Below, piece after piece: positions 1 to 7,414 of a stretch of DNA of 22,930 nucleotides (position 1 is its first letter; each line of letters starts with the position of its first letter). Origin of the DNA: CAYGAW01 sp964492135 (GTDB taxonomy: Bacteria > Chloroflexota > Anaerolineae > UBA7937 > B3-Chlor); contig CAZBJW010000042.1 of NCBI GenBank assembly GCA_964492135.1, positions 1 to 22,930 of the forward strand, given 5' to 3'. Made by a program: the position numbers and the translations under genes. Under the pieces are notes generated by a model, which saw only the letters and a list, made by a program, of their open reading frames with translations, was not told the origin of the DNA and made no database searches.

Positions 1-1611
1 CTGGTGGGCATACTGCTACTAAGTGCTTGTGGAACGCCCGCCCCAACGGCAGCGCCTACTGAAGCCCCGACTGCAGCCCCTACTGCGCCACCTACTCCAG
101 CTCCCACCCCAGCACCCGCAGGACCGACGGGCGAACTGACTGTCGCCCTGTCCACCTTTGCAGAGGATACTTTCCTGCCGTGGAACGGGGGTGTAGCACG
201 CCAGACGTATCTGGGTCTGATCTACGAATGGTTGTTCTACGCCGATCCAGAAACGGCGGAGCCTCAACCCGGGCTGGCCACAAGTTGGGAGATGTCACCG
301 GATGGGATGACCTATACCTTCAAGCTTCGTCAGGGTGTTCAGTTTCACGAAGGCTGGGGCGAGGTGACCGGTGAGGACGTCAAGTACAGCTGGGAACGGA
401 TGATAGATGAGAACTCGATTGGGAGCCCCGCAGGTCAGCTGCGAGCGCTGATCGATACCATCGAGGTCCCGGATCCGTACACGGTAGTTCTCCATCTGCA
501 GATGCCAAACGCCGAGCTTATCCGTAGCCACATGACGGACTACAACGCTGGAGGGATGATCGTCTGCAAGGAGTACGTGGAGAGCGTGGGTGACGAAGAA
601 GCCAATGCCCACCCGATTGGGACGGGTCCTTACACTCTGGCGGAGGAGCATCAGCAAGCAGGGCCGATTGTGCTCAAGACCATCGAGGGTATCGAGGACC
701 ACTGGCGGGTGACACCCGAGTTCGAGACTGTCACCTTCCTGCTGGTGCCGGAAGAGGCAACCCGGGTAGCGATGCTGCTGGCAGGGGAAGCGGATCTGGC
801 CCCCATCTCCTATGATTCTGTCGAAACGGTCACGGAAGCCGCGCTCCACGTGGTTTCTATCCCTGGAAGCTGGGTGCCACTGATCTGGTTTGGCGGCATT
901 GTCGAGACCCAGCCTGAGCGTTACGTCCCTGACCAACCATGGGCAGACGCAAGGGTCCGCCAGGCATTGAACTACGCTGTGGACAGGGAGGCCATTGCTG
1001 AGAGCATATTCCACGGCGAAGCGATACCAGCAGGCGCCCCCAATCCGGTTCCTGGATGGATCGACGTAGAGCCCTATCCGTATGATCCAGACATGGCAAA
1101 GCAGCTGCTAGAGGAGGCTGGTTACCCTGATGGGTTCCCGCTCACTCTGAAGACCCTCACGGCCAATCCCGGGGCCGAGCTTCCCGTTATTGGCGAGGCT
1201 GTCGCTCTCTACTGGGAGGATATCGGCATCGATGTCACCATCGTCCCGACGGACTGGGGTTCTGTGAGAGACGAGCTGCTAGGTGGTCAGGCCAACGACT
1301 ATCTCTTCACTCAAAGAGGTCAGCCGTTCGCTGAACCATTGACACCAGCGACGATCTTCTTCCCTCCTGACGGGGCATTCACGTCGTATGCCACAGAGCA
1401 GAGTTCAGCTTTGCTGGAGGCAATGCTGACTGAGCTCGATGACGACAAAAGAGAAGAACTCGCCCATGAGTTTGGCCAGCTGCTGCACGATGACGCCGCT
1501 GGCGTATTCCTGCTCTATGCCAACGAACCGTACGGTGCTAGCGAGCAAGTGGGCACCTGGCCAACGATCCGCATGAGGCCGTTCAACATCGAGTTGATAA
1601 AGCGACCATAA
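1..1611 (+). CDS. ABC transporter substrate-binding lipoprotein, family 5 (5' end cut by window)
   Basis: Extracytoplasmic solute-binding protein of the SBP_bac_5 (oligopeptide/dipeptide/nickel) class, which captures a solute and delivers it to the DppBC-type permease encoded downstream. The frame is open to base 1, so the real start and most of the signal peptide lie outside the window; what remains is the hydrophobic end and the lipobox L-S-A-C (Cys codon at 28-30). A Pro/Thr/Ala linker of (xAPT)n units follows, then the mature domain from about GELTVAL. Family hallmarks are visible: the GLATSWEMSPDG segment, VRQALNYAVDREAI, and a YPYDPDMAKQLLEEAGYPDGF-like region ending in EPYGASEQVG. About 535 residues are seen, near the usual family length. 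It is a close paralogue of the next gene (2204-3874). The ligand is unknown; peptides are only one of the possibilities for this family. Confidence 0.93.
   Translation: MVGILLLSACGTPAPTAAPTEAPTAAPTAPPTPAPTPAPAGPTGELTVALSTFAEDTFLPWNGGVARQTYLGLIYEWLFYADPETAEPQPGLATSWEMSPDGMTYTFKLRQGVQFHEGWGEVTGEDVKYSWERMIDENSIGSPAGQLRALIDTIEVPDPYTVVLHLQMPNAELIRSHMTDYNAGGMIVCKEYVESVGDEEANAHPIGTGPYTLAEEHQQAGPIVLKTIEGIEDHWRVTPEFETVTFLLVPEEATRVAMLLAGEADLAPISYDSVETVTEAALHVVSIPGSWVPLIWFGGIVETQPERYVPDQPWADARVRQALNYAVDREAIAESIFHGEAIPAGAPNPVPGWIDVEPYPYDPDMAKQLLEEAGYPDGFPLTLKTLTANPGAELPVIGEAVALYWEDIGIDVTIVPTDWGSVRDELLGGQANDYLFTQRGQPFAEPLTPATIFFPPDGAFTSYATEQSSALLEAMLTELDDDKREELAHEFGQLLHDDAAGVFLLYANEPYGASEQVGTWPTIRMRPFNIELIKRP
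37..123 (+). repeat. Low-complexity (xAPT)n coding repeat in first binding protein
   Basis: Degenerate 12-bp units encode AAPT, EAPT, AAPT, APPT and PAPT after the lipobox Cys. It forms a flexible tether between the lipid anchor and the ligand-binding domain. The second paralogue carries one unit more, which fits slippage between repeats. Confidence 0.75.
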
Positions 1612-2203
1612 GGCAAACACGGTACTGGGGGTCGGCAGCCAGATCTAGACCTTTCGAACCCGTTGTTCTTCGAGCTAGTACGGCAAGAGCCGACCACTGG
1701 CGTCGAGCTCAGGCGCGTGCACAACCCATCACCTGCAGAGCAGCTTACCCTCCCGCAGGCTGTTGTAGAGCGGGGATCGCAGCGCTGCGACGTCAGCGCT
1801 CGATAAGCAGAACCTGCTCCGGTCTGCGGGAGGGTAGCCGAAATGAGTTGAAGAGCATTGGGACAGCAGCTCTTGGCGACGGCGTGCTCTTGCTGAAGCG
1901 CCAGAGAGTCAAGATTCGCCAGCCGGCCACTGAAGACGCATAGATGGCGGTGCAGAGATGCAAGCCAGGCCGGCCGCGAGCACTGTCTCCAGAATGCTCA
2001 CTATAGGCAGGATCCAGGAAAGGAGGAGAGGCCGAGCGAGTTCTGCTCTCACCGTAACTAGATAGGGGCCCGGCCAGCCCGATGTCGTTGACTTGGAGAA
2101 AGACGCAGACCCAACATGGGCATCGTCTGATCGTCTCAGAGAACGGAGGAGATGGTGCCGCAAATCGTCGAGGTTGAGACTACGAAAGAACGGGGAGGGA
2201 AAG
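1612..2203. other. 592-bp gap between the two binding-protein genes; holds a structured element
   Basis: No convincing gene is seen. The short frame from 2152 has a Shine-Dalgarno-like GGAGGAG directly before its ATG but no spacing and no protein-like content, and it runs out of frame into the next gene. The notable content is the inverted-repeat element at 1746-1836 (separate entry). The purine-rich GGGGAGGG at 2192-2199 is the ribosome binding site of the next gene. I found no strong promoter by eye. Confidence 0.6.
1746..1836 (+). ncRNA. Candidate structured RNA: three-way junction closed by a 17-bp stem
   Basis: Bases 1746-1762 pair with 1820-1836 without a break: 13 Watson-Crick pairs (TACCCTCCCGCAG / CTGCGGGAGGGTA), then G-T, C-G, T-G and G-C. 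Inside are two further hairpins. One is GAGCG (1768-1772) with CGCTC (1797-1801), enclosing the 14-bp palindrome TCGCAGCGCTGCGA at 1777-1790. The other is AGCAG (1806-1810) with CTGCT (1814-1818) on a 3-base loop. The layout is a Y-shaped junction with short joiners. No T-run follows, so it is not a standard intrinsic terminator. The strand is assumed from the neighbouring genes. It could be a cis-regulatory or mRNA-stabilising element, a small RNA, or a DNA-level structure; no known class was recognised. Confidence 0.45.
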
Positions 2204-3874
2204 ATGAAGCGCGTGAGATCCGTATGGCCTATCCTGATGGCGGCAATGCTCATCGCGGTGCTGCTGTTGAGCGCTTGTGGAACGCCAGCGCCCACCGCAG
2301 CCCCCACAACGCCGCCCACTCAGGCACCGACAACAGCACCCACCGAAGCGCCCACTGCAGCGCCCACCGAGGCCCCGGCGGGGCCCACGGGGAGTCTGAC
2401 TGTGGCGCTGTCCAGCTTGGATGCTGAGACCTTCTTGCCCTGGAACGGGGGTGGGGGGCGGACACCATACCTGGAGTTGATCTACGAGTATTTGGTTTAC
2501 GTGGATCCGGAGACGGAGGAGCCCAAGCCTGGCCTGGCCACGAGTTGGGAGATGTCTGAGGATGGAATGACCTGGACCTTCGAACTCCGTGAGGGCGTGC
2601 CGTTCGATGAGGGCTGGGGGGAGGTTACGGCTGAGGACGTCGCCTACTCCATTGAGAGGATCATGGCTGAGGACTCGCTGGCTGGCCCAGCAGGTTCCAT
2701 GCGCAGGCTCATAGAGAGGGTCGAGGCCCCAGAACCCTACAAGGCGGTCATCCATATGCTGGCGCCCTTCCCTGAGCTTGTCCGTGGTTACCTGACCGAT
2801 GGCAACCAGACGGTGATCGTATGCAAAGAGTATGTGGAGAGCGTGGGTGACGAAGAGGCCAACGCCCACCCCATCGGGACCGGGGCCTACACTCTGGCAG
2901 AGGAGCACCAGCAGGCAGGGCCTATCGTGCTCGAGACTGTAGAGGGTGTCGAGAACCACTGGCGCGTAACGCCGGAGTTTGAGACCATCACCTTCCTGCT
3001 TGTGCCAGAAGAGGCAACCCGGGTGGCGATGCTGCTCGCGGGTGAGGTCGACTTGGCTCCCATCTCCTACGACTCCATCGAGACTATAGAGTCGGCGTCG
3101 GGCCTCCACGTCACCTCTGTGCCGAGAAACTGGTCTCCGCTAATTCGATTTGGCGGCATAGTTGATCCAGAGATAGACCCTGCACTTTATACAGCTGAGA
3201 ATCCCTGGACCGACACTAGAGTCCGCCAGGCGTTGAACTACGCCATCGACAAGGAGGCCATTGCCGAGGAGATATTCCACGGTCAAGCCCAACCGGGAGG
3301 GTCCTCCATGCCGGTTCCTCCGTTCTTCCACGTGGAACCATATCCCTACGATCCGGATATGGCGATGCAGCTGCTGGAGGACGCCGGCTACCCCGACGGG
3401 TTTCCCATCACTCTGAAGACCTTCACCACCAATCCTGGAGCCGAGCTCCCCTTGATCGGCGAGGCTGTCGCCCTGTACTGGCAGGCGATAGGGCTCGACG
3501 TCAGCATAATCCAGACGGACTGGGGCACTGTCCGAGGGGAGTGGACAGGCGGCGAGGCGCTGGATTTTGTGTGGACCCATAGAGGTTTGGCCTTCGGTGA
3601 TCCCCTGACCGCGCTGAACACCGACTTTGGGATCAATCCGTTTACCACATACGCAACACCGGAGACCCTGCAAATGCTGGAGGATCTAGGCAAGGAGTTT
3701 GATGCCGAAGCAAGAGAGCAACTCGCCATGGATATGGCCCAGTATGTTCGTGACGAGGCCACTGGGGTCTTCCTCGTATTTGCCAATGAGCCCTACGGAG
3801 CCAGCGAGCAGGTGGGAAACTGGCCAACTATACGCACAAGACCACAGAACATCGATCTAATCACTCGCCCATAG
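2204..3874 (+). CDS. ABC transporter substrate-binding lipoprotein, family 5 (second paralogue)
   Basis: Complete SBP_bac_5 lipoprotein of 556 residues. The start at 2204 is chosen because it gives a textbook signal peptide (MKRVRSVW, then a hydrophobic core to LLLSAC with Cys25) and follows GGGGAGGG; the longer frame from 2093 would add 37 non-signal-like residues. After Cys25 comes the (xAPT)n linker, then the ligand-binding domain. It is very similar to the gene before it, with nearly identical stretches around EEHQQAGPIVL and LLVPEEATRVAMLLAG; differences concentrate in regions such as 'GGGGRTPYLEL' versus 'GGVARQTYLGL' and in the C-terminal third. Two binding proteins beside one permease/ATPase set suggest that the transporter accepts two related ligands, or that one copy has a new specificity. 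Confidence 0.94.
   Translation: MKRVRSVWPILMAAMLIAVLLLSACGTPAPTAAPTTPPTQAPTTAPTEAPTAAPTEAPAGPTGSLTVALSSLDAETFLPWNGGGGRTPYLELIYEYLVYVDPETEEPKPGLATSWEMSEDGMTWTFELREGVPFDEGWGEVTAEDVAYSIERIMAEDSLAGPAGSMRRLIERVEAPEPYKAVIHMLAPFPELVRGYLTDGNQTVIVCKEYVESVGDEEANAHPIGTGAYTLAEEHQQAGPIVLETVEGVENHWRVTPEFETITFLLVPEEATRVAMLLAGEVDLAPISYDSIETIESASGLHVTSVPRNWSPLIRFGGIVDPEIDPALYTAENPWTDTRVRQALNYAIDKEAIAEEIFHGQAQPGGSSMPVPPFFHVEPYPYDPDMAMQLLEDAGYPDGFPITLKTFTTNPGAELPLIGEAVALYWQAIGLDVSIIQTDWGTVRGEWTGGEALDFVWTHRGLAFGDPLTALNTDFGINPFTTYATPETLQMLEDLGKEFDAEAREQLAMDMAQYVRDEATGVFLVFANEPYGASEQVGNWPTIRTRPQNIDLITRP
2285..2383 (+). repeat. Low-complexity (xAPT)n coding repeat in second binding protein
   Basis: Units AAPT, TPPT, QAPT, TAPT, EAPT and AAPT follow the lipobox Cys, one 4-residue unit more than in the first paralogue. 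Same tether role. Confidence 0.75.
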
Positions 3875-3876
3875 CT

Positions 3877-3890
3877 GCCCACTAGTGGGC
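3877..3890 (+). terminator. Perfect 14-bp palindrome 2 bases after the stop codon
   Basis: GCCCACTAGTGGGC is fully self-complementary and begins two bases after the TAG of the second binding-protein gene. There is no following T-run, so rho-independent termination is doubtful; protection of the binding-protein mRNA 3' end is equally possible. Confidence 0.35.
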
Positions 3891-3900
3891 CAACGCAGGT

Positions 3901-4009
3901 GTCAGGATTGGGCCTCCGAGGTTCTGCTACAGGCCAGCTCAGCAGTGCAAACGAACCCTGAAGGTATTGTGCTGGCTAGCAGGAGACGGGGCGACCTCGG
4001 AGGCCTGAC
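3901..4009 (+). ncRNA. Long imperfect hairpin between binding-protein and permease genes
   Basis: GGCCTCCGAGGT (3911-3922) pairs perfectly with ACCTCGGAGGCC (3994-4005), extendable by wobble pairs on both sides. Directly inside, CTGCTA (3924-3929) pairs with TAGCAG (3977-3982), then after a 3-base bulge GCCAGC (3933-3938) pairs with GCTGGC (3971-3976). The loop is 3939-3970. An alternative outer pairing is GTCAGG (3901-3906) with CCTGAC (4004-4009). Hairpins at this position in binding-protein operons often set different transcript levels for binding protein and permease; that role is inferred here. Confidence 0.45.
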
Positions 4010-4039
4010 CTCTGTCTGTGCCGGGAGCGCGCGCTAGTG

Positions 4040-4068
4040 TGGTTGATTATCAACCAAGCTGGTATAGT
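4040..4068 (+). promoter_or_regulatory. Operator-like palindrome with possible promoter upstream of permease genes
   Basis: TGGTTGAT-T-ATCAACCA (4040-4056) is a perfect 8-bp inverted repeat around one base. TGGT...ACCA ends recall operators of GntR-type and other helix-turn-helix regulators (family resemblance only). A TATAGT box follows at 4063-4068, and TTGATT inside the palindrome (4043-4048) could be a -35, but the 14-base spacing is short. No regulator gene is present in the window. Confidence 0.35.
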
Positions 4069-4189
4069 TAAATTGGAGGCCTAGAGAGATCACGCGTCGA
4101 GCGTTCATTGCCCACTGTGCGGCTGGGCGTGGTAGTGGTGTAGAGCAAGACGCAATAATCCAATCGGGATGAGTTAAGACGGAAGAGGC

Positions 4190-5110
4190 ATGCAACGATA
4201 CATCGTCAGACGCCTGCTTCAGGGCCTGGTTACGCTGTTCTTGGTTAGCATAATAGTATTCATCCTGGGGAGACTGACTGGAGACCCGGTGGCTCTGCTG
4301 CTGAGCGAGTTTAGCACCCTGGAAGACAAGGCAATGCTGACTCATCAGCTGGGTTTGGACAAGCCCCTTGTGGAGCAGTATGCCATATTTGTATGGAAGG
4401 CAGTCAGAGGGGATCTGGGCAGATCGATCAGGGGGGACCGTGCTCCCGCGTTGGAACTGGTCTTGGAGAGGCTTCCACCCACCTTGCAGCTGGCCTCCAT
4501 ATCCGTCTTGGTGAGCTTCCTCATCGGCCTTCCGCTAGGGGTCCTGGCGGCCGTGAAGAAGGGATCGTTTGTGGACACGATCTCCCGAATCTTGGCTCTG
4601 CTGGGGCAGGCAACTCCCGTCTTCTGGCTGGGCATCGTGGCCATGTATGTCTTCAGCGTTCAGCTCGGGGTGTTGCCGACGTCGGGATATGGAAGGCCAG
4701 AACAGTTCGTCCTTCCCGTGTTTGCTATGAGCGCCTTCATGGTAGCCGCCTTCCTGCGCCTTACACGCTCTGGCATGCTGGAAGCCTTGGAGAGTGAGTA
4801 TGTCAAACTGGCCCGGATAAAGGGACTGCCAGAAACGACGGTGATCTGGAAGCACGCCTTGCGAAACAGCCTCATACCTGTTCTTACCTACATGGGCACC
4901 ATCTTTGGGCGCATGGTGACCGGCACCGTGGTCGTTGAGACGGTATTTGCCTGGCCAGGGGTCGGGCGTCTCGCGTTCGACGCGGTCATGTTGCGGGACT
5001 TCCCTGTACTTCAAGCGGTGGTCCTCTTCATGGCCACCGCGTTCTTGGTGATCAATCTAGTGGTCGATGTCCTGTACGCATACGTTGACCCCCGCATCAG
5101 ATACTCTTAG
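4190..5110 (+). CDS. ABC transporter permease, DppB/OppB type
   Basis: Inner-membrane permease, one half of the translocation channel for a peptide/nickel-class (PepT) importer. The 306 residues match the family length. The N-terminus MQRYIVRRLLQGL is typical of DppB; membrane segments are visible at about 11-29, 100-122, 138-158, 174-192, 230-255 and 273-297. The cytoplasmic EAA loop that docks on the ATPase is at about 199-228 (YVKLARIKGL...KHALRN). The start follows GGAAGAGG. The next gene, the partner permease, lies about 100 bases downstream. Confidence 0.93.
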   Translation: MQRYIVRRLLQGLVTLFLVSIIVFILGRLTGDPVALLLSEFSTLEDKAMLTHQLGLDKPLVEQYAIFVWKAVRGDLGRSIRGDRAPALELVLERLPPTLQLASISVLVSFLIGLPLGVLAAVKKGSFVDTISRILALLGQATPVFWLGIVAMYVFSVQLGVLPTSGYGRPEQFVLPVFAMSAFMVAAFLRLTRSGMLEALESEYVKLARIKGLPETTVIWKHALRNSLIPVLTYMGTIFGRMVTGTVVVETVFAWPGVGRLAFDAVMLRDFPVLQAVVLFMATAFLVINLVVDVLYAYVDPRIRYS

Positions 5111-5126
5111 CGTGTCGGGGCTCATG

Positions 5127-5158
5127 CTGGGTCTTCGGCTCAAGGTGTCCGACCCCAG
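5127..5158 (+). other. Intercistronic hairpin between the permease genes
   Basis: CTGGGTC (5127-5133) pairs with GACCCCAG (5151-5158) with one bulged C and a 17-base loop. It begins 16 bases after the DppB-type stop codon. Possibly an mRNA-stability element; weak on its own. Confidence 0.25.
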
Positions 5159-5208
5159 AACCCGTGCCGGGATATGCCACTTATCTCTGTCTCAAGAGGA
5201 GTGGGTAC

Positions 5209-6048
5209 ATGAGGCTTGGTCTATCCGCCATAGTGACCAGCATCATAGGTCTGGTCATAATCGGAGTGTTGGCGGTTGTCGCTGTCTTCGCGCCCTTCAT
5301 CGCACCCTATGACCCGACCAAGGGTGCATTGAGCGACCGCCTGACACCACCTGCCTGGCAGGAAGGAGGCAGCACCGCCCACCTGCTGGGAACTGACCTC
5401 CTCGGTAGAGACACTCTGAGCAGGCTGATCTACGGGGCAAGGACCTCGCTGGCGGTGGCTGTGCTGGCGATCCTTGTCGCTGGCACCGTGGGGTCATTGC
5501 TGGGGGCCATGGCAGGCTACCTCGGTGGTTGGGCCAATACGATAATCATGAGGTTGGTGGACCTGGCATTCTCCTTCCCGGCGATTCTGCTAGCTATGGT
5601 TCTTGCGGTGGTGGTCGGGCCAAGCTTTTTCAACATCATCTTCGTAATCAGCCTGGTCCTCTGGGCAGAGTACGCGCGCATGGCCAGGGGCGAAACGCTG
5701 AAAGTCAGAGAAATGGACTATATCGCCCTGGCCCAGGTTGCCGGAGTGTCCAAGACGCGTATCATGATGCGACACATACTGCCGAACGTGGCCAGTTCTC
5801 TGATCGTTCTGGGTACCCTGCAGGTCGGCATCGTGATCATCATGGAGTCTTCCCTCAGCTTCCTCGGCGTCGGCGTCCCGCCGCCCACGCCAGACTGGGG
5901 CTCTATGATAGCTGAAGGCAGGTCGTACGTGGTCACTGCCTGGTGGCTTTCTGTAGTCCCCGGAGTGACAATTGTGTCTACCGTTCTCTCGTTCAACTTG
6001 CTCGGAGACACACTCACGGAGCTGCTAAATCCGGCACGTCAAGCTTGA
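5209..6048 (+). CDS. ABC transporter permease, DppC/OppC type
   Basis: Second channel subunit of the importer. The start at 5209 is preferred (279 residues) because AAGAGGAG lies just before it and the N-terminus MRLGLSAIVTSIIGLVIIGV is then a normal first membrane segment; an upstream GTG at 5164 would add 15 residues without support. The DppC signature HLLGTDLLGRDTLSRLIYGAR is at about 58-78 and the EAA loop at about 166-197 (DYIALAQVAGVSKTRIMMRHILPN). The C-terminus FNLLGDTLTELLNP is typical of the family. It should pair with the product of 4190-5110. Confidence 0.93.
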   Translation: MRLGLSAIVTSIIGLVIIGVLAVVAVFAPFIAPYDPTKGALSDRLTPPAWQEGGSTAHLLGTDLLGRDTLSRLIYGARTSLAVAVLAILVAGTVGSLLGAMAGYLGGWANTIIMRLVDLAFSFPAILLAMVLAVVVGPSFFNIIFVISLVLWAEYARMARGETLKVREMDYIALAQVAGVSKTRIMMRHILPNVASSLIVLGTLQVGIVIIMESSLSFLGVGVPPPTPDWGSMIAEGRSYVVTAWWLSVVPGVTIVSTVLSFNLLGDTLTELLNPARQA

Positions 6049-6268
6049 TGCTTCGCTGGCTTCTCTTGCAGCGGTCACACTTAGCTATGAGTGCGGGTTT
6101 CGCTTCTATTTGTTGGCGGTCTGGCCCACTCAGCGCTAGCGGTAGGAGGGCTAGGCTGGGCTTGAGATGAAGCTGGCTGTCAGAGGGTTTTCGCTCGCGT
6201 GCTGGCAAAGATTCCGTTTCACGACCACAGAGGATTTGGAGAAAGGGCGTAGGGGCAGGGTCACAGTG

Positions 6269-7237
6269 ATGCCGCCAGTGTTGGAGACTAGAGGGATCAA
6301 GAAGTACTTCCCGGTCACCAAAGGGCTGTTGTTTTCCAAGACCGTGGCCTGGGTAAAGGCCGTGGATGGTGTCGATCTTTCCATCGGGGCGGGGGAGACC
6401 TTGGGACTGGTGGGAGAGTCCGGATGCGGTAAGACGACCATAGCTAGGCTGATCCTCCTGCTGGAGAGCTTGACAGAAGGCTCTATCTGGTTCGCGGGCC
6501 AAGACCTGCGCGAGTTCAGCAAGGATGACCTGGCGCGCTATCGGAGGTCAGTTCAGGTGGTCTTCCAGAATCCATTCTCCTCTCTCAACCCCAGGATGCG
6601 GGTCGGCGGCATCGTAGGTGAGCCACTGGTGGGGAACAGGAATCTGGACGGGAGGGAGGCCAGGGACAGGGTAGCGGCGTCGCTAGAGGCAGTGGGCCTC
6701 GAAGCAAGCGATGTCAAGAAGTACCCCAGCGAGTTCAGCGGTGGACAGAGGCAGAGGATAGCTATCGCCAGGGCTCTGGCCTGTGATCCCAAGGTGATCA
6801 TCCTCGACGAACCGGTGTCTTCCCAGGATGTTTCTATCCGGGCTCAACTGTTGAATCTTCTGAAGGACCTGCAGAGGGAGATGGGAGTGGCCTTTCTCTT
6901 CATAGCCCACGATTTGGCCACCGTGAGGTATCTAAGCCACAGAATCAGTGTCATGTATCTGGGGAGGATAGTCGAGTCTGCCCCCGGCGATGACGTGTGC
7001 ACGGAGCCGCTTCATCCCTACACCAAAGCGTTGTTCGCCGCGAGCCTTCCCGACAGGCCCGATTCCAAGCGCGCAAAGAACGTGCTCAGTGGTGAAGTGC
7101 CGAGCCCTCTGAATCCTCCCAGTGGTTGCTGCTTTCATACGAGGTGCCCCGGGGCTCAGGAACAGTGCTCTGAGGTCAGGCCCATGCTCAAGGCAGTCTC
7201 GCCGGCACACTTGGTAGCATGCTTGCACTACCAATGA
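6269..7237 (+). CDS. ABC transporter ATPase, DppF/OppF-like
   Basis: Nucleotide-binding subunit that powers the importer. The start at 6269 gives a 322-residue protein beginning MPPVLETRGIKKYF, preceded by AGGGGCAGGG; the longer frame from 6167 adds 34 residues unlike the family. Walker A GESGCGKTT is at 49-57, the ABC signature SGGQRQR from 157, Walker B KVIILDEP at 175-182, and the H-loop His in FIAHD. The C-terminal oligopeptide/HPY extension carries four cysteines (287, 293, 300, 318) with C-x5-C-x6-C-x17-C spacing. Oddly, the D-loop reads SSQD instead of the usual SALD. The F-type subunit precedes the D-type one here, the reverse of common dpp/opp order. Confidence 0.92.
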   Translation: MPPVLETRGIKKYFPVTKGLLFSKTVAWVKAVDGVDLSIGAGETLGLVGESGCGKTTIARLILLLESLTEGSIWFAGQDLREFSKDDLARYRRSVQVVFQNPFSSLNPRMRVGGIVGEPLVGNRNLDGREARDRVAASLEAVGLEASDVKKYPSEFSGGQRQRIAIARALACDPKVIILDEPVSSQDVSIRAQLLNLLKDLQREMGVAFLFIAHDLATVRYLSHRISVMYLGRIVESAPGDDVCTEPLHPYTKALFAASLPDRPDSKRAKNVLSGEVPSPLNPPSGCCFHTRCPGAQEQCSEVRPMLKAVSPAHLVACLHYQ

Positions 7238-7266
7238 GTCAAAGAGCGGTGATGTGTCGACTCATT
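7233..7266 (+). other. Hairpin spanning the stop codon of the DppF-like gene
   Basis: AATGAGTC (7233-7240) and GACTCATT (7259-7266) form a perfect 8-bp stem with an 18-base loop; the left arm contains the TGA stop. It could slow mRNA decay or dampen expression of the next gene, 177 bases further on. Confidence 0.3.
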
Positions 7267-7414
7267 CCATCCGCACTGCGGGCGACCGAGCAGAGCCTGA
7301 GACGAGCGGGGATCTGCGAGCCGCCAGAAGCTTGAGAAGTGACCGGAGGTGCGAACGGACGGGAAAAGATCGAGATTATGCCAGCGGGTTGCTCGAGGGA
7401 GATAAAGGATTGAC

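Larger units (their letters stand above)
3875..4189. other. 315-bp gap between binding protein and permease; hairpins and operator-like site
   Basis: No gene seen. It contains a 14-bp palindrome right after the stop codon (3877-3890), a long imperfect hairpin (3901-4009), and a 17-bp operator-like palindrome with a possible -10 box (4040-4068). The permease ribosome binding site GGAAGAGG is at 4181-4188. Confidence 0.6.

Noticed and set aside
295..1014. 239-codon open frame on the - strand inside the first binding-protein gene
   Set aside because: Shadow of the + strand gene, no family resemblance.
1746..1836. Integron attC site or intrinsic terminator
   Set aside because: The arms lack the GTTRRRY/RYYYAAC boxes of attC sites, and no T-run follows the stem.
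2152..2427. ATG directly behind GGAGGAG upstream of the second binding protein
   Set aside because: Zero spacing from the ribosome site, and the frame only shadows the lipoprotein gene. The lipoprotein start at 2204 has the proper signal peptide.
2180..3109. 309-codon open frame on the - strand inside the second binding-protein gene
   Set aside because: It mirrors the codon pattern of a clear + strand lipoprotein gene, with no ribosome site or recognisable family.
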